Notes: generated from the letters alone by a model not told the origin. DNA of 64,000 bases from Arachis hypogaea (GCF_003086295.3 NC_092043.1:47024598-47088597), one strand, 5' to 3'. Counted from the stretch's first letter, positions 14,480-28,194 are shown. Numbers and translations: made by a program.

Positions 14480-17400
14480 GTTTGCCAATCTTGAGATTGC
14501 AAGATGATCCTTTTGGAGAATGTTCCTGATGGACAGTGGCTTATACATGATCCAATTCTGGTGGAGAGTACCCTGACCTGTGAGCTTCGTCACTTCATGC
14601 GCTAATGAGTTTGCTTCTCTGGGCACTCAGGTAAAACTACAGTTTGGAATGCCTCTTACTAGATGTACTATGTCTTCTATTATAACTTGAATTTCTGCAA
14701 TTGATGCATGTGATTTTAGTGCCTGAATAAGTATCTGATTATCTGATTCTATGATAACTTTCTGCATTTAAAAATTTCGTGACATCATTAAGACTGCCCT
14801 AATCGCTAATGCCTCCGCAGCTAATGGCAAAGTGGCGACTATGATGGAGTTAATTCCTGAGAGAAGGGTACCGTTATGATCTCTAAATACTGCTGCAGTT
14901 GCTCCCATAGAGTGTGCTTCATCGAACGCTATATCTACATTGTATTTGATCCATCCTACCAGTGGCGGTCTCCAGGTAACCCTGTTGCCTGTTCTTGTTA
15001 CATTAGTTGAACTCTTTGCTGGTTCCTCTGCCAATTCTGCAAGTTTTAGTTCCATTAGTTTAGCTCTGCGAATCACCATTATAGGATTAGTAATAAACTT
15101 CTGATATACCACTTGGTTTCTAGCTTTCCACAGTTTTCAAACTAGAAAACCAACTTTACTGCTGCAAAGATCATAATTATCCCCTGTATTCAGATTCATT
15201 TTTTCTAGAAGATCTGTCAACAACTTTCCAAAAGAAGAAACTGTTAAGGCCGTAGGACAGTATTGAATTTGGGCTCCAAACCAAGCTGTCCTAGTCCAAG
15301 GGCATGGCAGCAATGCATGCTCAGTGGTCTCTAGTTCCTGCAAACAAATAGGACATATAGGGGTGTTAGTTATTCTTTTATTAAAAATATTTCCAAAAAC
15401 GGGTAAAATATTATGCGAAGCTCGCTATAGAAAGGTTTTGATTTTCTGAGGAACTCTTAATTTCCAAATCTGTTGCCACAAAATCTTGAAGTCTTCACTG
15501 GAAGATGGGTTATTAGTACTACCGAAGCTCTTTTCATTCCTAACAAAATGGTATTCCATCTTGATAGTGTAATTGCCATTTATTCTGAAAGGCCAGCTAA
15601 ACCTATCCTCCCTTCTAAAAAAATTTACTGGGGTTCTAACAATTTTATCGACTGAAGCTCCATCAAAATACATCTTTATTTTATTCAAATTCTACCCTTC
15701 TCCCTCAACAATCAGATCCTTGACAAACCTAATATCAAGATTTCTAACCACAAGATTCTTATCCATGTTTATTATCTACTTATCTTCCAGGATTCTCACT
15801 CTCTCTCCATTCTCTATCAACCACCTTCCATTTCTCAAAAGAAAATTCATGCCATGTACAATACTTTTCCACATCCATGATGCCTCCCTTCCTATTTTAG
15901 CATCCTTAAAATTCTCGTTTGGAAAGTAAACAGCTTTAAGTACCTAAACCCAAATCGCTTTAGGATTTTTCAAAATTCTTTATGCTTGTTTTGCCAAATG
16001 TGCTATATTCTGACTATATAAATCCTTAAACCCAATACAGCCATCCTTTTTATTGGCACAAACCTTATCCCAACTCTTCCAATGGATACCTCTTTCTTTA
16101 TCTGAAGATGTCCACCAAAATTTGGCTATTCTCTTACTAAGCCAATCATAAAATCCTTTAGAAAAAAGAACTACATTCATAGTATAAGCAAGTATTGCCT
16201 GAACAATTGATTTGATGAGGACCTCCTTCCCAGCTTGATTAAGGAGTGTTTGTTTCCAACTTCCTAGCTTATCCACCACTCTGTTCTCAATCCAATTGAA
16301 AGCTTTATTCTTTGATCTTCTCCAATGAGTCGGAAGCCCACGATACTTACCCGGTTTATCTCAAGCTGACTGACCCAAAATCTCTTTTATTTCAACTCTA
16401 TTCCTAATAGGAATCTGGTTTCCAAATGTGATCCCAGACTTGTCTAAGTTGATTCTCTGTCCTAAGGCTTCAGTGTATATGTTCAAGATAGTAATGAGCT
16501 TGTAAATTTTCTCTTTACTATCTTTTGAGAAAATTATACAATCATCTGCAAAAAGGAGGTGTGAAATAGCTGGTGCAGTAGGGGCGATTTTAACACCCAA
16601 AATTCTGCCTTCTTTTCTAGCCTTATCCATAAGGATGGTGAAAACCTTAGTTGATATGATAAACAAGTACGGCGACAAAGGATCTCCCTGCTTAAGTCCT
16701 CTATGCGGCACAATGGTCATTGATAAAAGTCCATTAATCTTAATCTTATAACTTACTTGGCTCACAGACTTCATCAACATCTTTATCCAATGCGGGTTAA
16801 ACCCAAAAGCCCTTAGAGTTGCTTCTAGAAATGACCACTCCATCCTATCATAAGTTGTATTCATATCAATCTTAATGGCTAAGTTCCTGGAAGCATTAGT
16901 CCATTTCCTATTCAAATCATGAAACATTTCCTGCACTATTACCAAGTTATCTTAAGTCAGGCCTCCTCCCACAAAAGCACTCTGAATAGGTAAAATGATC
17001 TTATCAATTATTCTCCTAAGCCGAACAACCAACACCCTAGAAATAATCTTATAAATAAAGTTGCATCAACTAATCGGCCTAAGCTGATTAAGGGTTTTCA
17101 GGTGGTAAGTCTTAGGAACCAAAACTAAAAGTTTTCCCAAAGTTGCTCAATATATTTCCGTCACGAAAAAAACTCTTGACAACATCACAAACCTCTTTAC
17201 CGACAACTGTCCAATACTTTTGAAAAAAGAGACCATTCAAACCATCTGGTCCTGGCGCCTTAAGACTACCCAGACTGAAAGTAGCCTCTTTAATTTCCTG
17301 ATCAGTAACCTCCTACATGAGCTCCCCATTCATATCCTCAGTTACTTTGACAGGAACATGACTTACGCAAGCAGACATATCTAGATTCTCTGTAGTCATA

Positions 17401-18600
17401 AAAAGATTCTAAAAGTGACCTGCTGCTAGCTTGAGAATCTCCCTTTCCCCACACACCCAATTTCCTGTGGAATCCTTTAATCACTCTATCTTATTTCTAT
17501 ATCTTCTTTGAATGGTAGAAGTATGGAAGAAGGAAGTATTCTTGTCCCCAAAATTTAGCTATTTCACAGTCGACCTCTGACCCTAATATTTCTCCTCTTG
17601 TCTCCATAATCTGGTAATCTCCAATTTAAGCCTGTTAATCTCCTCTTGCCGAGTCTCTGTAAAATCCGCTTCCTGCAATTGTTTGAGGCGACGCTTTAAA
17701 CTTTGTATTTTTACATCTGCCCTCTTAAAGCTAATTCTACTCCATTTGGTCAATTTCTTCTTCTAGTTCTTCATCCTTCGATTCATATTTTTCCAATGAT
17801 CAGAACCAGTATAGCCAGAACTGCTCCATCCTCTCCTTATAACGGTGTCACAGTCAGCATGGTCCACCCAAAAAGCCTCAAACTTAAAATTTTTAATTCT
17901 TCTACCTCTAGGATTAACATCGAGAACTAGAGGAGTATGATCTGAGCTAATAGGCAGTAAGGCTGAGAGCGTAGCATGTTGGAAAGTTCTTCTCCATTCC
18001 CAATTGACAAGAACCCTATCAAGCCTCTCTTAGTAACACAACCATTCCTTGGATTACTAAATCAGGTGTATTTCATCCCTTGTAGTTCCAAATCCAAGAG
18101 AGCATTCTCATGTACAAAATTTCTGAAAGACTCTATCTCACTACTCGGTTTAGGGTGCAAACCTACCTTCTCATCCTGAGAAATGACATCGATAAAGTCC
18201 TCGATCAACACTACTCTTGGCTGTACCAGACTATTATTTACAAAAGTTAAATCCTTCCATAACTGCTTCCTTTTCTTATAATCTGGATGAGCATAAACAA
18301 AATAGCCTCCCAATCCTTGTCATTGCCACTGCTAACTTTAGTTTTAATAAAATTATCACACCAAAGTATAAACATGAATATTTACATTACTCTTCCAAAA
18401 AATACAGAGTCTCCTGGAAAGCCCTCGGAATTCTACACAAAACATGTTATTAAGACACAACTTCCTCATAATTTCATCACAACTTAGTTTAATAGCTTTA
18501 GTTTCCATAAGGAACAAAAGGGATGGCTTGTGAGATTTACATATACTTTTTAGTTCATGTACTGTCGAAGGGGCCGCCATTCCTCGACAGTTTCAGCTGA
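14480..18600 (-). pseudogene. LINE ORF2 (endonuclease-RT-RNase H), broken
   Basis: Open fragments on the minus strand show, in order: an endonuclease start (18580-18356, with SLLFLMETKA); further endonuclease pieces (18313-18062); a reverse transcriptase core (16945-16361) with the catalytic FADD box (plus strand about 16535-16555) and GLKQGDPLSPYLF; the thumb and downstream region (16279-15980); a zf-RVT-like segment (15688-15425, with WKLRVPQKIKTFL); and RNase H (15112-14768, with WIKYNVDIAFDEA). Recognisable C-terminal coding (like LAHEV.KLTGQGTLHQNW) continues to about 14480. Multiple stops and frame shifts separate the pieces. In an intact element this protein nicks target DNA and copies the RNA. 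Confidence 0.85.
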
Positions 18601-18917
18601 CGACAATCATGACTGATGGTGGGGCATGTCAAGGCCCGCCTACTCAGCCATGTCTGTTCCAGCATCATACTTGAACTTCTTACTTAGTTGTTGCATACTA
18701 ATTTTCTTAGCTTCCTTCGTTTCCTCCTCATTAACTATATTGATGCTTAAATCTCTTTTCCTTTTGAGGTTTAGGTGCATTCCTAAGTTCTAAGCCAGCT
18801 CCAAAGCCCACTTGTAGTAATTCTTCTGGTAAGGCTTTGCCATACTATCCTCTTCCATTTCTTACTGATCCTCTGCTAGTTCAACGAAATACTTTTTCCC
18901 ATTTTCCATCCTCTGAA

Positions 18918-20399
18918 TCATGGTCCTGGTAGTTGTAGTAGCAATTCTTTTTCTTTTTGGTTTTTCCCGATAACTCCACAGATGAACTGCACTTTGACTT
19001 GTAGATTATGTCCCTTCACTGTTTGTTCTAGCATTTCATCACTGAGTTGTCGGTTTTGCTGAGACCCCTTCCTGCCAAAAAGCTTATTCAACTCTTCCCT
19101 AATTGTTAAACACCTGTTATTGTCCTTTTCTCCTTCATTTACTTGCAAATTTCCTATTTCTATCTCAATTACCATCAGCCAAGCTAGCTCGAGCTCATTC
19201 TTTGTTGTTCCCATACCAAAAGGTTCAACCTCCTTATTTTCCTTGGCTTGTGCGTGGTCCTGATCTCCGTCATTATGTTGTCTTGCATCCCAATTATCCT
19301 CTTCTGCCACACGAACTTTATCCTTCCCTTTCGTCATCCTATTTATAAAGACAGCTGGCCTCTCACCAAATTCTGAATGTTTGTTTTCAGAAATAGCACG
19401 CCTGAATGATAGACTTTCTGATTCTTTGTTGATCTGCTCCCATGATCCCTGGCTCTCCCTATCACAGTTTTTTTGTTGCTCCAGGTTAGGCTCAAGAGTT
19501 CTTTGAAATCCTCTCCCTGCTCTGTTTCCCTTACAACTTTCAACTGCCCATTTCTCCTTCATAGTCTCCATTTTCACACGCTCCCCTTCACACGCTTGCT
19601 TATCATTTGTCGACTCTCTGTTTTCATCTTCTCGCTGCTCTGTATTCCTGGCTGAGATGGCCTTAGCTCTGTTGACCCCCAATCCCGGAGCATATCTCAG
19701 TTTCATAGGGTCCCAACATGCTGTTGTCATTGGATTTTTACACTCCCTCTTATTATGACCAAGGATTCTACAATTTAGGCAGTAGCTGTCCTGAATCTTT
19801 TCATACTTGAAATCAACCCACAAATCATGAAAATTATCTCTTGCTAGCCAGAAACCAGTAGGTAGAGGTTTAGTGACATTTAAAGTTACCTTCACCCTCA
19901 AAAAAGTTTTTCGAAAGATGTTGTTCCATCTTGGGTTTTTCGTTTTCATCACGACACCTAGTCTCTTACCAATAATCTCAGTTGTTTTCATCGTTACTAA
20001 TGAAGTGGAAGCCCGTGAATTTGTACCCATAATTTCATATAGTTGTGGTCCACATCATATATTGACTGTCTGTCATTCTATATCTACAGATTAACAAGAT
20101 TTTTTCTGATGCTCCAAAGTCCTCCTTTGCGTATCTTGATACCCTTGCTTGTATCTGGATACCCTTGCTTGTATCCTTAAAGCTAATAAGAACTTTGTTT
20201 CTGCCGACATTCGAGATGACTACACCTTTCGAATTTTTCTAAATTCTCAAAAATGCTGCTTTACAAGTCTTAAAACTAACTTTTTGTCAGAGATAATCTT
20301 TTCTACTATATTCATATTTTCTTCAATAAAACTATCATCATATTCTAGGTTGAGACAAACTACTTCATCCTCGATAAATTGATCCTCTTCGTGAGCCAT
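18918..20399 (-). pseudogene. LINE ORF1 (DUF4283-like, CCHC zinc knuckle), broken
   Basis: Likely start ATG at 20399-20397 (MAHEEDQFIEDEVV). The frame is interrupted near 20270, and more stops occur before a clean 370-codon stretch (20030-18918). That stretch holds TTEIIGKRLGVVMKT, typical of DUF4283 ORF1 proteins of plant LINEs, and a zinc knuckle of the form C-x2-C-x4-H-x4-C (CLNCRILGHNKREC, plus strand about 19740-19790). The C-terminal half is acidic and lysine-rich with no other domain. In live elements this protein binds the element RNA. The break pattern indicates a non-functional copy. Confidence 0.8.
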
Positions 20400-20839
20400 A
20401 TCTAGAGATATAGGAGTAAGTGAAACGAAAATTATCGTAAAAAATGATTAAGAAACTAAAAGACACTCCTTTAGAGAGGAAAGTCTTGCTGTGAGAGATA
20501 TGGCAGTCGTCACCGCTCGTATGGATTGAAAGTTATCCACAACAGTATAAATCACGTCTTCTCTCTCATATTTTTGTGACACATACACTCTCCAAGCATA
20601 GAAAAAATAATGAGGGGAAATTTGTGATTCAATTATAAAAAAATAAACTTGGGTAAGGGATAACCCACATACATACCTTAAAAAAATGGGCTCATAGTCC
20701 ATATTTGAAGTAAGCAAATAATGGTTCGTATAAGCCAAGAAGGGAATCAATTCTGATTTTTTGGTCTCCCAAACACATTTCTCTTTCTTGAAAAGAAAAC
20801 AGTCTTTTGATTCTCTCCTTTATTATGTATATGTTCCCC

Positions 20840-20850
20840 TATATATATGC
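20840..20850 (+). promoter_or_regulatory. Candidate TATA box for the first PLD gene
   Basis: cctatatatatgc lies about 180 bp upstream of the ATG at 21027 and is followed by a T- and C-rich leader-like stretch. Position and wording fit a plant TATA box. The LINE 5' end lies just upstream, so the usable promoter may be short. Confidence 0.45.
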
Positions 20851-21026
20851 ATCGTATTCAACTTATTTCACCTTTTATTTCCATGCCTTTAATTTTACTC
20901 AACAAACATTTCCCCACTTTTTCCCCTTCTTTTCTTCACTTTAATTAATTGCCCTCTATGATTATGATATAGATCATATTATTATAGATAAAATAGAAGG
21001 GGGAAAAGCATAGTGTAAAAATAAAA

Positions 21027-24000
21027 ATGCAGCATCTGCTACATGGAACGCTTAGGGTAACAATATATGAAGCTGATAAGTTGCAAACGGGATGTAATTT
21101 GGATTTCTGTGCCAAGGTATCTTCAATTAAACTCTCCAATATATTTAAATAAAAGTTTTGTTTATTAAGGGTACTTATTAACAGCGACGGATACAAAAGG
21201 AGTGAGAAGGGTTTCAGTCTCTCAAAATTTTAAAAAATTATATCTATGTATAAAATATATATTGTGATTTAGTGTACATATATATGTATTTTTTTTATTA
21301 TGTATTGGGTTAATTAATCTTAATTATTTTGTTTATTAATATTTTTTATTTAATTAATTTAATATCATATATTTAAATTTTTGTAATTTTTAATTTTTAC
21401 ATACTCATCTTTGTATTTATTTTTAAAAAAGTTGTTTGCTCTTTAATAATATTAAAATAATTAATTTATTTAATATTATTTTATTATATAAAATATTAAT
21501 AAAAATTTACATTATTATATCTTAATAATCACATTATGTATTTTAATTTTTTTTTGTAAAAAAATACGTATTATATCTAAATTATTTTTTGTGTAATGAA
21601 AAATATAATAGAAAAATAATTAAAAATTAGTATGAAATTTGACTCATCCATATTAAAATTTTTGGATTCGTCCTTATTTATTAAGGCTATTTCTGATGTA
21701 AAATTTTTATTTTTCATATAATTTTTTATAATAAATTTATTATAAATCTAAAATTTTTAGTGCAACATTTTTTTTTTTTACATTTAGCACTTCAGAGAAC
21801 TTGTTATTGATTAGACTCTTCTAAGGATAAGGTTTTTTAAAATAAAAAAAGTTGATAAAATAATAAATTGAAAAATTAGTTATTTTTAAATTAAGATAAT
21901 AAGATATATATTTATAAAAATAATAAAATTAACAGTAATTAATTTTTTACTTTATTATTTTATTAATTTTTTTACTTTAGAAAATCTAAATTCATCTTGC
22001 TCATCTGAAAAAGGCATTAACTTGATCTTGCAAAAATCTATGTAGTTTTTGTTCGCAAATTTACTGAGGTGTTTAATTAAAAGAAAGGGGAACGTATTAT
22101 TACATTTTATTATTCAATTTCATCCTTTGAATCAGTAAATACTAGAATAAATCACGAAATATAATTTCAGAATTTAAATAATTACATTTTGAAAAGTCAA
22201 AAGCTAAATCCAATCTTGCTTTGTAATTAAAACTAGAGAGTTGAAGAACTAAAGTTATAGTAGTAGAGAATTTAGTATATGAATCGTAATCCATAATGAA
22301 ATTTAATCTTTATTCAATATCATAACTCCTGTGATTCTGTTCGAAATTCTTGGTAACAAAAAGGGCACAACACACAAGGGGAAGAGATTCCTAGCCCAAG
22401 TCAAAGGATGTCTGCTGTGCAGGCCTGAGGTATATACATCTATCTTACCCATCTTTTTACCTTTGTTTTAATGTTTATATATAAGACAAAAAAAAAAGGT
22501 TTATAAATACATTACATGCATCAATTTTACTATATTACATTTATTTTTGTACTCTACACACACCAATGACAACATACAATAATAATCGATTGCGTCATTC
22601 CATCAATAATTACCTGTATTAAAGTTGTGGTGGAAGGAAAAATATAATTAATTTGTAATAATTAAAAAATACTAATTTAATTGATAAAATATTTTTAAAA
22701 TAAATTTAAAAAATAATTTATCTTTTAGAGGTTAATTTAATTTTTTATTCTTGTTACTAATTAAAAAATTTGTAAAGAAAATATAAAATTTGAGTTCTCA
22801 ATAATTTTATTATGTATTTTATTAAAATAAAAAAATCCTATTAATAATAAAGTTTAAAATTAAAAATGAAAAGAAAAAATAAGACATATAATGAGGTCAG
22901 TAGAAAATTTGTACCTATATAAATTTAGGAAAGTATACTATATCTTTAACTTACATTCATGTTGAAATGAATTTTTGTTTTCTTTTAACTATGTTATATG
23001 TTAAAAAATAATCTATTATCTATTATATATCTCAAATTTTATAATCAAAATATACCACATTTTATTTTTTATTGCGATTGAAATCAAATCTTTCCTTTTA
23101 AAATTAAAGAATTCTCCTCTCCTCCTTACTAATTTTACAACAAAAATGTGTCACATATCACTCTTTTATTATAATTGAAATTAAATCTTTCCCTTCAAAA
23201 TTAAAGAATTCTTTCATCTTCTTTACTAATTTTACAACCAAAATCTGCCACATGTCACTCCTTCATTGCAATTAAAATCAAATCTTTCCCTCCAAAATTA
23301 AAAAGTTATCCCCTCCTCCCTCTTCATTTCTCTATTTCTCTCATTCTTTCAACCACTCTATATATCATTATCAATATCAATAACTAATTACTAATTTGAC
23401 AATCAAAATGTGCAACATGAAATTGATATTAAAATTAAAATTAAAATATTAAAATTGATATTGAAATATACCTATATTATGTATCATATATTATTATCTA
23501 ATTTAATAATCAAATGTGTCACATGACACTCTCTTATTAAAATTGAGAGAAAATATATTTTTTCAAAATTAATAAACTCCCTTCCTAAATTCTCTCATCT
23601 ACCTCTCTCTATTTTTCTATTTCTCTCTACTATTTTTACTTTATATATAATTTATATTTTATATTAGTAATTTGACAAATCAAAATATGTCATCCAATAT
23701 TTTTTTACAATTAAAATAAAATTTTTTCTCCTAAAATTAACAAACTATCTCACTCTCACTCTCATTCTTCATCTTTATTTTCTCTTTCTTTTCTCTCATT
23801 CTCTATTTTTTTTATCTTTCTCTTCTACAGAAAACAAAATTAACAAAATAATATAATTTAAATAAAAAATATTATTATTATTATTATATACATAATTTTT
23901 TAATTTTTATTTAATTTTAAATTTTTACTGCTTATCTTTCTAATCTATATTTTCATTTCTCTTCTTTCAAATATTTATTACATATAATTTGGAGAGAATA

Positions 24001-27000
24001 CTAATGTTATAATTAAAAATTAGAATTAAGATTCAATTATTTTTAAAAAATTAATTTTTAGTTAATTTTATAACTATTAGTATAATTTTTTTATGCTAAT
24101 ATTTAATTATATTTTTATACACAGAGAAAAAAAATATTATTTTTAAATAGCATGTATAAAAATTAATTATTTTTATTTGTGCAAAGACTTAACAGTTAAC
24201 ATCTAATTAAATATAAAAGTATACACGTTAAATTGTTTTAAATTTTAGATAACGAATGTTAAAATTAATTATTAATAAAAAATTAGACCTTTACATATAA
24301 AAATAATAACTAAAAATCTTATTATTTGATTTTTTATCTACAGATATCTTGGTCTTCTTAGCAAAATTTTTTTGTCAATGTACAACTTTTTTTATAAAAG
24401 TAGTTTGATTTTATAAATCTTTTATGTCATGCATAATTTTGGAACAAAGTGAACCATAAAAATACTAGTTATTCACTAAATTTATGTTGAATATATGTCA
24501 AAATAAAAATATAAATTAAAAAGAACACAAAATAAAAAATTTTTAGGTCAATAATTTTTAGTAATTTTTATTGTTATTTGGCTAGCACAAACACTAAATT
24601 ATCTTTAATAAATAAATTTTATTAATTTATATGTGTAAACTTTAAAAAATATAAGTATAAATTGTATTGATTTATATATGTACAAATTATATATTTTTTA
24701 GATATAAAATATTTATAAATATGGATGTAAATTATTACTGACTAAATATTGATAAAAATAATAATATTTGCTGGTGAGTGAGATATTATTTTAATTTTTT
24801 ATATTTTTGTGATATTTAACTGTCTTGAACATGCACGTGAAATGATGATGAAAAAGATTGTTGGAAGGAGACTATACGCAACAGTTGATCTAGACAAAGC
24901 AAGAGTTGGAAGAACAAGAATGATTGGAAACCAACCTTCACACCCAAAATGGAATGAAACATTTCAAATTTACTGCGCTCACACCATCTCTCAAATTGTC
25001 TTCACCGTCAAAGATGGCAATCCAATCGGCGCAACTCTCATCGGAAGAGCCTTCATTCACTCCCGAGAACTCCTTCAAGGCCACATTGTTAGCAGATGGC
25101 TCGAGATTCTCGACGACCAAGACCGTTTCCCACTTCACGGCGCTCGAATTCGCGTAAGCGTTCAATTCTTCGCTGTAACTGATCATGATTACTCCACCGG
25201 GATAACGCCGTCGTTTAACGGCGTTCCTAGAACATTCTTCAACATGAGAAAAGGTTGTAAGGTTACACTGTACCAAGACGCTCACGTTCTTCCTGGCGCA
25301 CTACCTTGGATTCCGTTAACCGTAGGGAGATACTATGATGAGCCTCCACGGTGTTGGGAAGATATTTACAATGCTATCAGGAATGCGAAACATTTGATTT
25401 ACATAACCGGTTGGTCGGTTTATACCGAGATAACGTTGGTTAGGGACAAAACGACAGGACCTAGTGTCGTTACGCTTGGGGAGATTCTTAAGGAGAGAGC
25501 GGAGGAGGGTGTTCGAGTTCTTATGCTTGTTTGGGACGATAGATCTTCCGTGCCGCAGTTTAAGAAAGATGGGTTAATGGGAACTCATGATCAAGAAACA
25601 GAACAGTATTTTAGGAATACTAAGGTTAAATGTGTTCTTTGTCCGCGAAATCCTGATGATGGGAGAAGCATTGTTCAGGGGATTCAGACCTCAACAATGT
25701 TCACCCATCATCAGAAAAGCGTGGTTGTTGATGGCAATGTCGAAGGGAATAATACTAAAAGAGGGATCATAAGTTTTATTGGCGGGATTGATCTTTGTGA
25801 TGGAAGATATGATACTCAAGAACATCCTTTGTTTTCGAGTCTAAATACTGTCCACCGTGATGACTTCCATCAACCGAATTTCCCCGGCGCTTCGATCAAG
25901 AAAGGCGGCCCGAGGGAGCCGTGGCATGACGTGCATTGCAAGCTAGAAGGACCGGTTGCTTGGGATGTGTTGTACAATTTTGAACAGAGGTGGGAGAAGC
26001 AAGTTGGGAAGAATCAGAACCTGTTATTCACACTTGATGAGCTTGATGAAATTGTTGTGCATCCAAGTGAGGCTGCTGCTACATTGGAAGAAGACAGGGA
26101 TTCTTGGAATGTTCAGTTGTTTAGGTCGATCGATGGCGGCGCAGTTTATGGATTCCCACAAAACCCTGAAGAAGTTGCTGAATTAGGCCTTGTTAGTGGC
26201 AAAGACAATGTGATAGATAGAAGCATTCAAGATGCATACATTCATGCGATTCGGCGTGCCAAGAATTTCATCTACATTGAGAATCAGTACTTCCTAGGGA
26301 GTTCATATGGTTGGAAATCATCTGATATACAAGTTGAGGATATTAATGCCTTGCAACTTATACCAAAGGAGCTTTCACTCAAGATTTGTAAGAGCATTGA
26401 AGCAGGACAAAGGTATGTATATGTGCATGTGTATCAAATATCACCTTCTTAAATTTTGATGACTTTGATTTCTTTTCTTTTTTTTTAATGATAAAATATG
26501 AGTAAACATTTACATTATTGGTTTCTAAGAAATTTCATTTCAGACTCTGGTTTTTGAGAATGATAGGTTGTATTAAAAAGGTCAACCTGATTTTAATTGC
26601 ACCAAGATAATCCTTCATACTTTTTTTGTTGAGTTATTTCTCACAACATGAGTAATCTGGCACATTTCTTTCGTGCTGGACTAAATGAAATAATGTCGCT
26701 TTCGTTTTAACGTTAAATGTTTCATGAAACGACTTTGTTTAATTTTAATGATCATACATTTTTGAAAGAGCATAAGACATTTTATGATTCATTAACAATT
26801 TATCAAGTATTTAGCCTCAAAATTAAAGTAATGTTATTTCATTTAGTCTAATATAAAAAGCGTATGTATCAGGTCATTCCTGACATAGCTTGATGGAAAC
26901 GGAAAGGAAACCAATATGATACAATTTTTTCAATATCAAAAACTTTTATGGCACAATTGGAATTTTGAGAATCTTTTTCATATAAATGGCCAATTTAAAA

Positions 27001-28194
27001 ATTACTTTAGAGTTTAACTTAAAATTTTATATTACATATAAAGTGTATAGTGCTTAAAAGTTATTGTCTAATTATCAAAAAAAAGTTAAATAATTAATTT
27101 TAAATTTAAAAGTATAAAAGTTAAAAAAATTGAAAGATTTAAAATTTATTATAAAAAATAAATTAGATAACAATTAGACATCAAATAAAAGATAACATCG
27201 AATTGATCTTACAGATGTATTTGCATATTAGTATCATATCATAGTATTGATAATTTGTGTAATGATGGACATAGGTTTGTTGTGTATGTCGTGATTCCGA
27301 TGTGGCCGGAAGGTGTGCCTGAAAGTGCTTCAGTTCAGGCAATTTTGGACTGGCAGAGAAGGACTATGGAAATGATGTATAGTGACATTGCTGAGTCCAT
27401 AAAGAAGAAGGGGATCGAAGCACATCCTAGGGATTATTTGACATTCTTTTGCCTTGGGAAGAGGGAGCCTAAGATGGAAGGTGAATATGTTCCTACACAA
27501 CAACCTGAACCTGATAGTGACTATATAAGAGCGCAGAATGCTAGGAGGTTCATGATCTATGTTCATTCCAAGATGATGATAGGTAAGAATTATACATGCT
27601 CATTCTCACTTATTTTCATTCTCATCGTTTTAGTATACACGTAGCATAGTCGATAATAAAATCCTTTAATAATTATTGTAACACTAAATGTCCAATTTGA
27701 AAGCAAGGAACATTGATGATGTGTTTTCTTTGTGATTCCTCAAAGTGGATGATGAATACATAATAATTGGTTCAGCCAACATAAACCAAAGATCAATGGA
27801 TGGGGGAAGAGACACAGAGATAGCAATGGGAGCATTCCAACCACACCAAAGAGTGCCACGTGGCACCAAACCAGAGGGACACGTGCACGCATTCAGAAGA
27901 GCCCTATGGTACGAACATCTAGGGGACCCACTTGCACTGGACGAGGTTTTCAACCGCCCAGAAAGTGAGGAGTGTGTGAAGCTTGTGAACCATCTTGCTA
28001 AGAAGAATTGGGATTTGTACACTCAAGATGAGTTTGATGTTAACACACCACTTCATCACTTATTGCAGTACCCTGTACACGTGGCAAGTGATGGTACCAT
28101 AACAACGTTGCCTGGCTTTGAATGTTTTCCGGATACTAAGGCTCATGTTCTTGGATCAAGATCTGAGTATCTGCCTCCAATACTCACCACCTAG
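21027..28194 (+). CDS. PLDALPHA3-like: Phospholipase D alpha, PLDalpha3-like, first tandem copy
   Basis: Hydrolyses phosphatidylcholine and related lipids to phosphatidic acid at membranes (EC 3.1.4.4). Coding exons: 21027-21116, 22364-22429, 24857-26412, 27275-27582, 27746-28194. All junctions are GT/AG and in phase. The sum is 2469 bp, 822 aa, close to the 820 I recall for Arabidopsis PLDalpha3. The N-terminal C2 domain (about 1-160) opens [20 protein letters not shown]. Both HKD catalytic motifs are intact: HQKSVVVD at about 337-344 and HSKMMIVD at about 668-675, the latter spanning the last junction. [21 protein letters not shown] and the C-terminal [10 protein letters not shown] are also present. 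The linker between the C2 start and LYATVDL resembles PLDalpha3 more than PLDalpha1. The acceptors of exons 2 and 3 have weak pyrimidine tracts. I chose them because the second copy splits at the same residues. Confidence 0.93.
21183..21672. repeat. Possible small transposon in PLD intron 1
   Basis: The segment opens cagcgacggataca and closes ggattcgtcctta, a rough inverted pair, with ttattaa-like words on both sides. It lies in the first intron (21117-22363). The wording resembles a common dispersed plant repeat, but ends and class are uncertain. Confidence 0.3.
23030..23760 (+). repeat. Satellite-like degenerate tandem array in PLD intron 2
   Basis: A unit of roughly 95-170 bp recurs at least five times: ctaattttacaaccaaaatg, then gtcacatgtcactc, then attgcaattaaaatcaaatc, then tttccctccaaaattaaa, then a CT-rich spacer. 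Copies start near 23129, 23223, 23391, 23495 and 23665. They differ by point changes and spacer length, so the array is old. It occupies a large part of the 2.4-kb intron 22430-24856. Confidence 0.7.

Larger units (their letters stand above)
13790..20460 (-). mobile_element. Nearly full-length, degenerate plant L1-type LINE
   Basis: Read on the minus strand the order is ORF1 (DUF4283-like plus CCHC zinc knuckle), then ORF2 (endonuclease, reverse transcriptase, zf-RVT-like region, RNase H), then about 0.7 kb of 3' sequence ending in a short A run (plus-strand T run near 13786-13794). This is the usual layout of plant L1-clade LINEs carrying an RNase H domain. Both frames carry stops and frame shifts, so this copy is dead. 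The 5' end lies somewhere in 20400-20750. I could not find a convincing target-site duplication. Confidence 0.85.

Noticed and set aside
13790..20760. Target-site duplication for the LINE
   Set aside because: Only short A-rich words (aaaaaatc) are shared between the presumed ends, too weak to claim.
24809..24856. Methionine at 24809 as the start of the first PLD
   Set aside because: Reading through gives residues unlike any PLD. The paralogue and family indicate exon 3 starts at 24857 after two small upstream exons.
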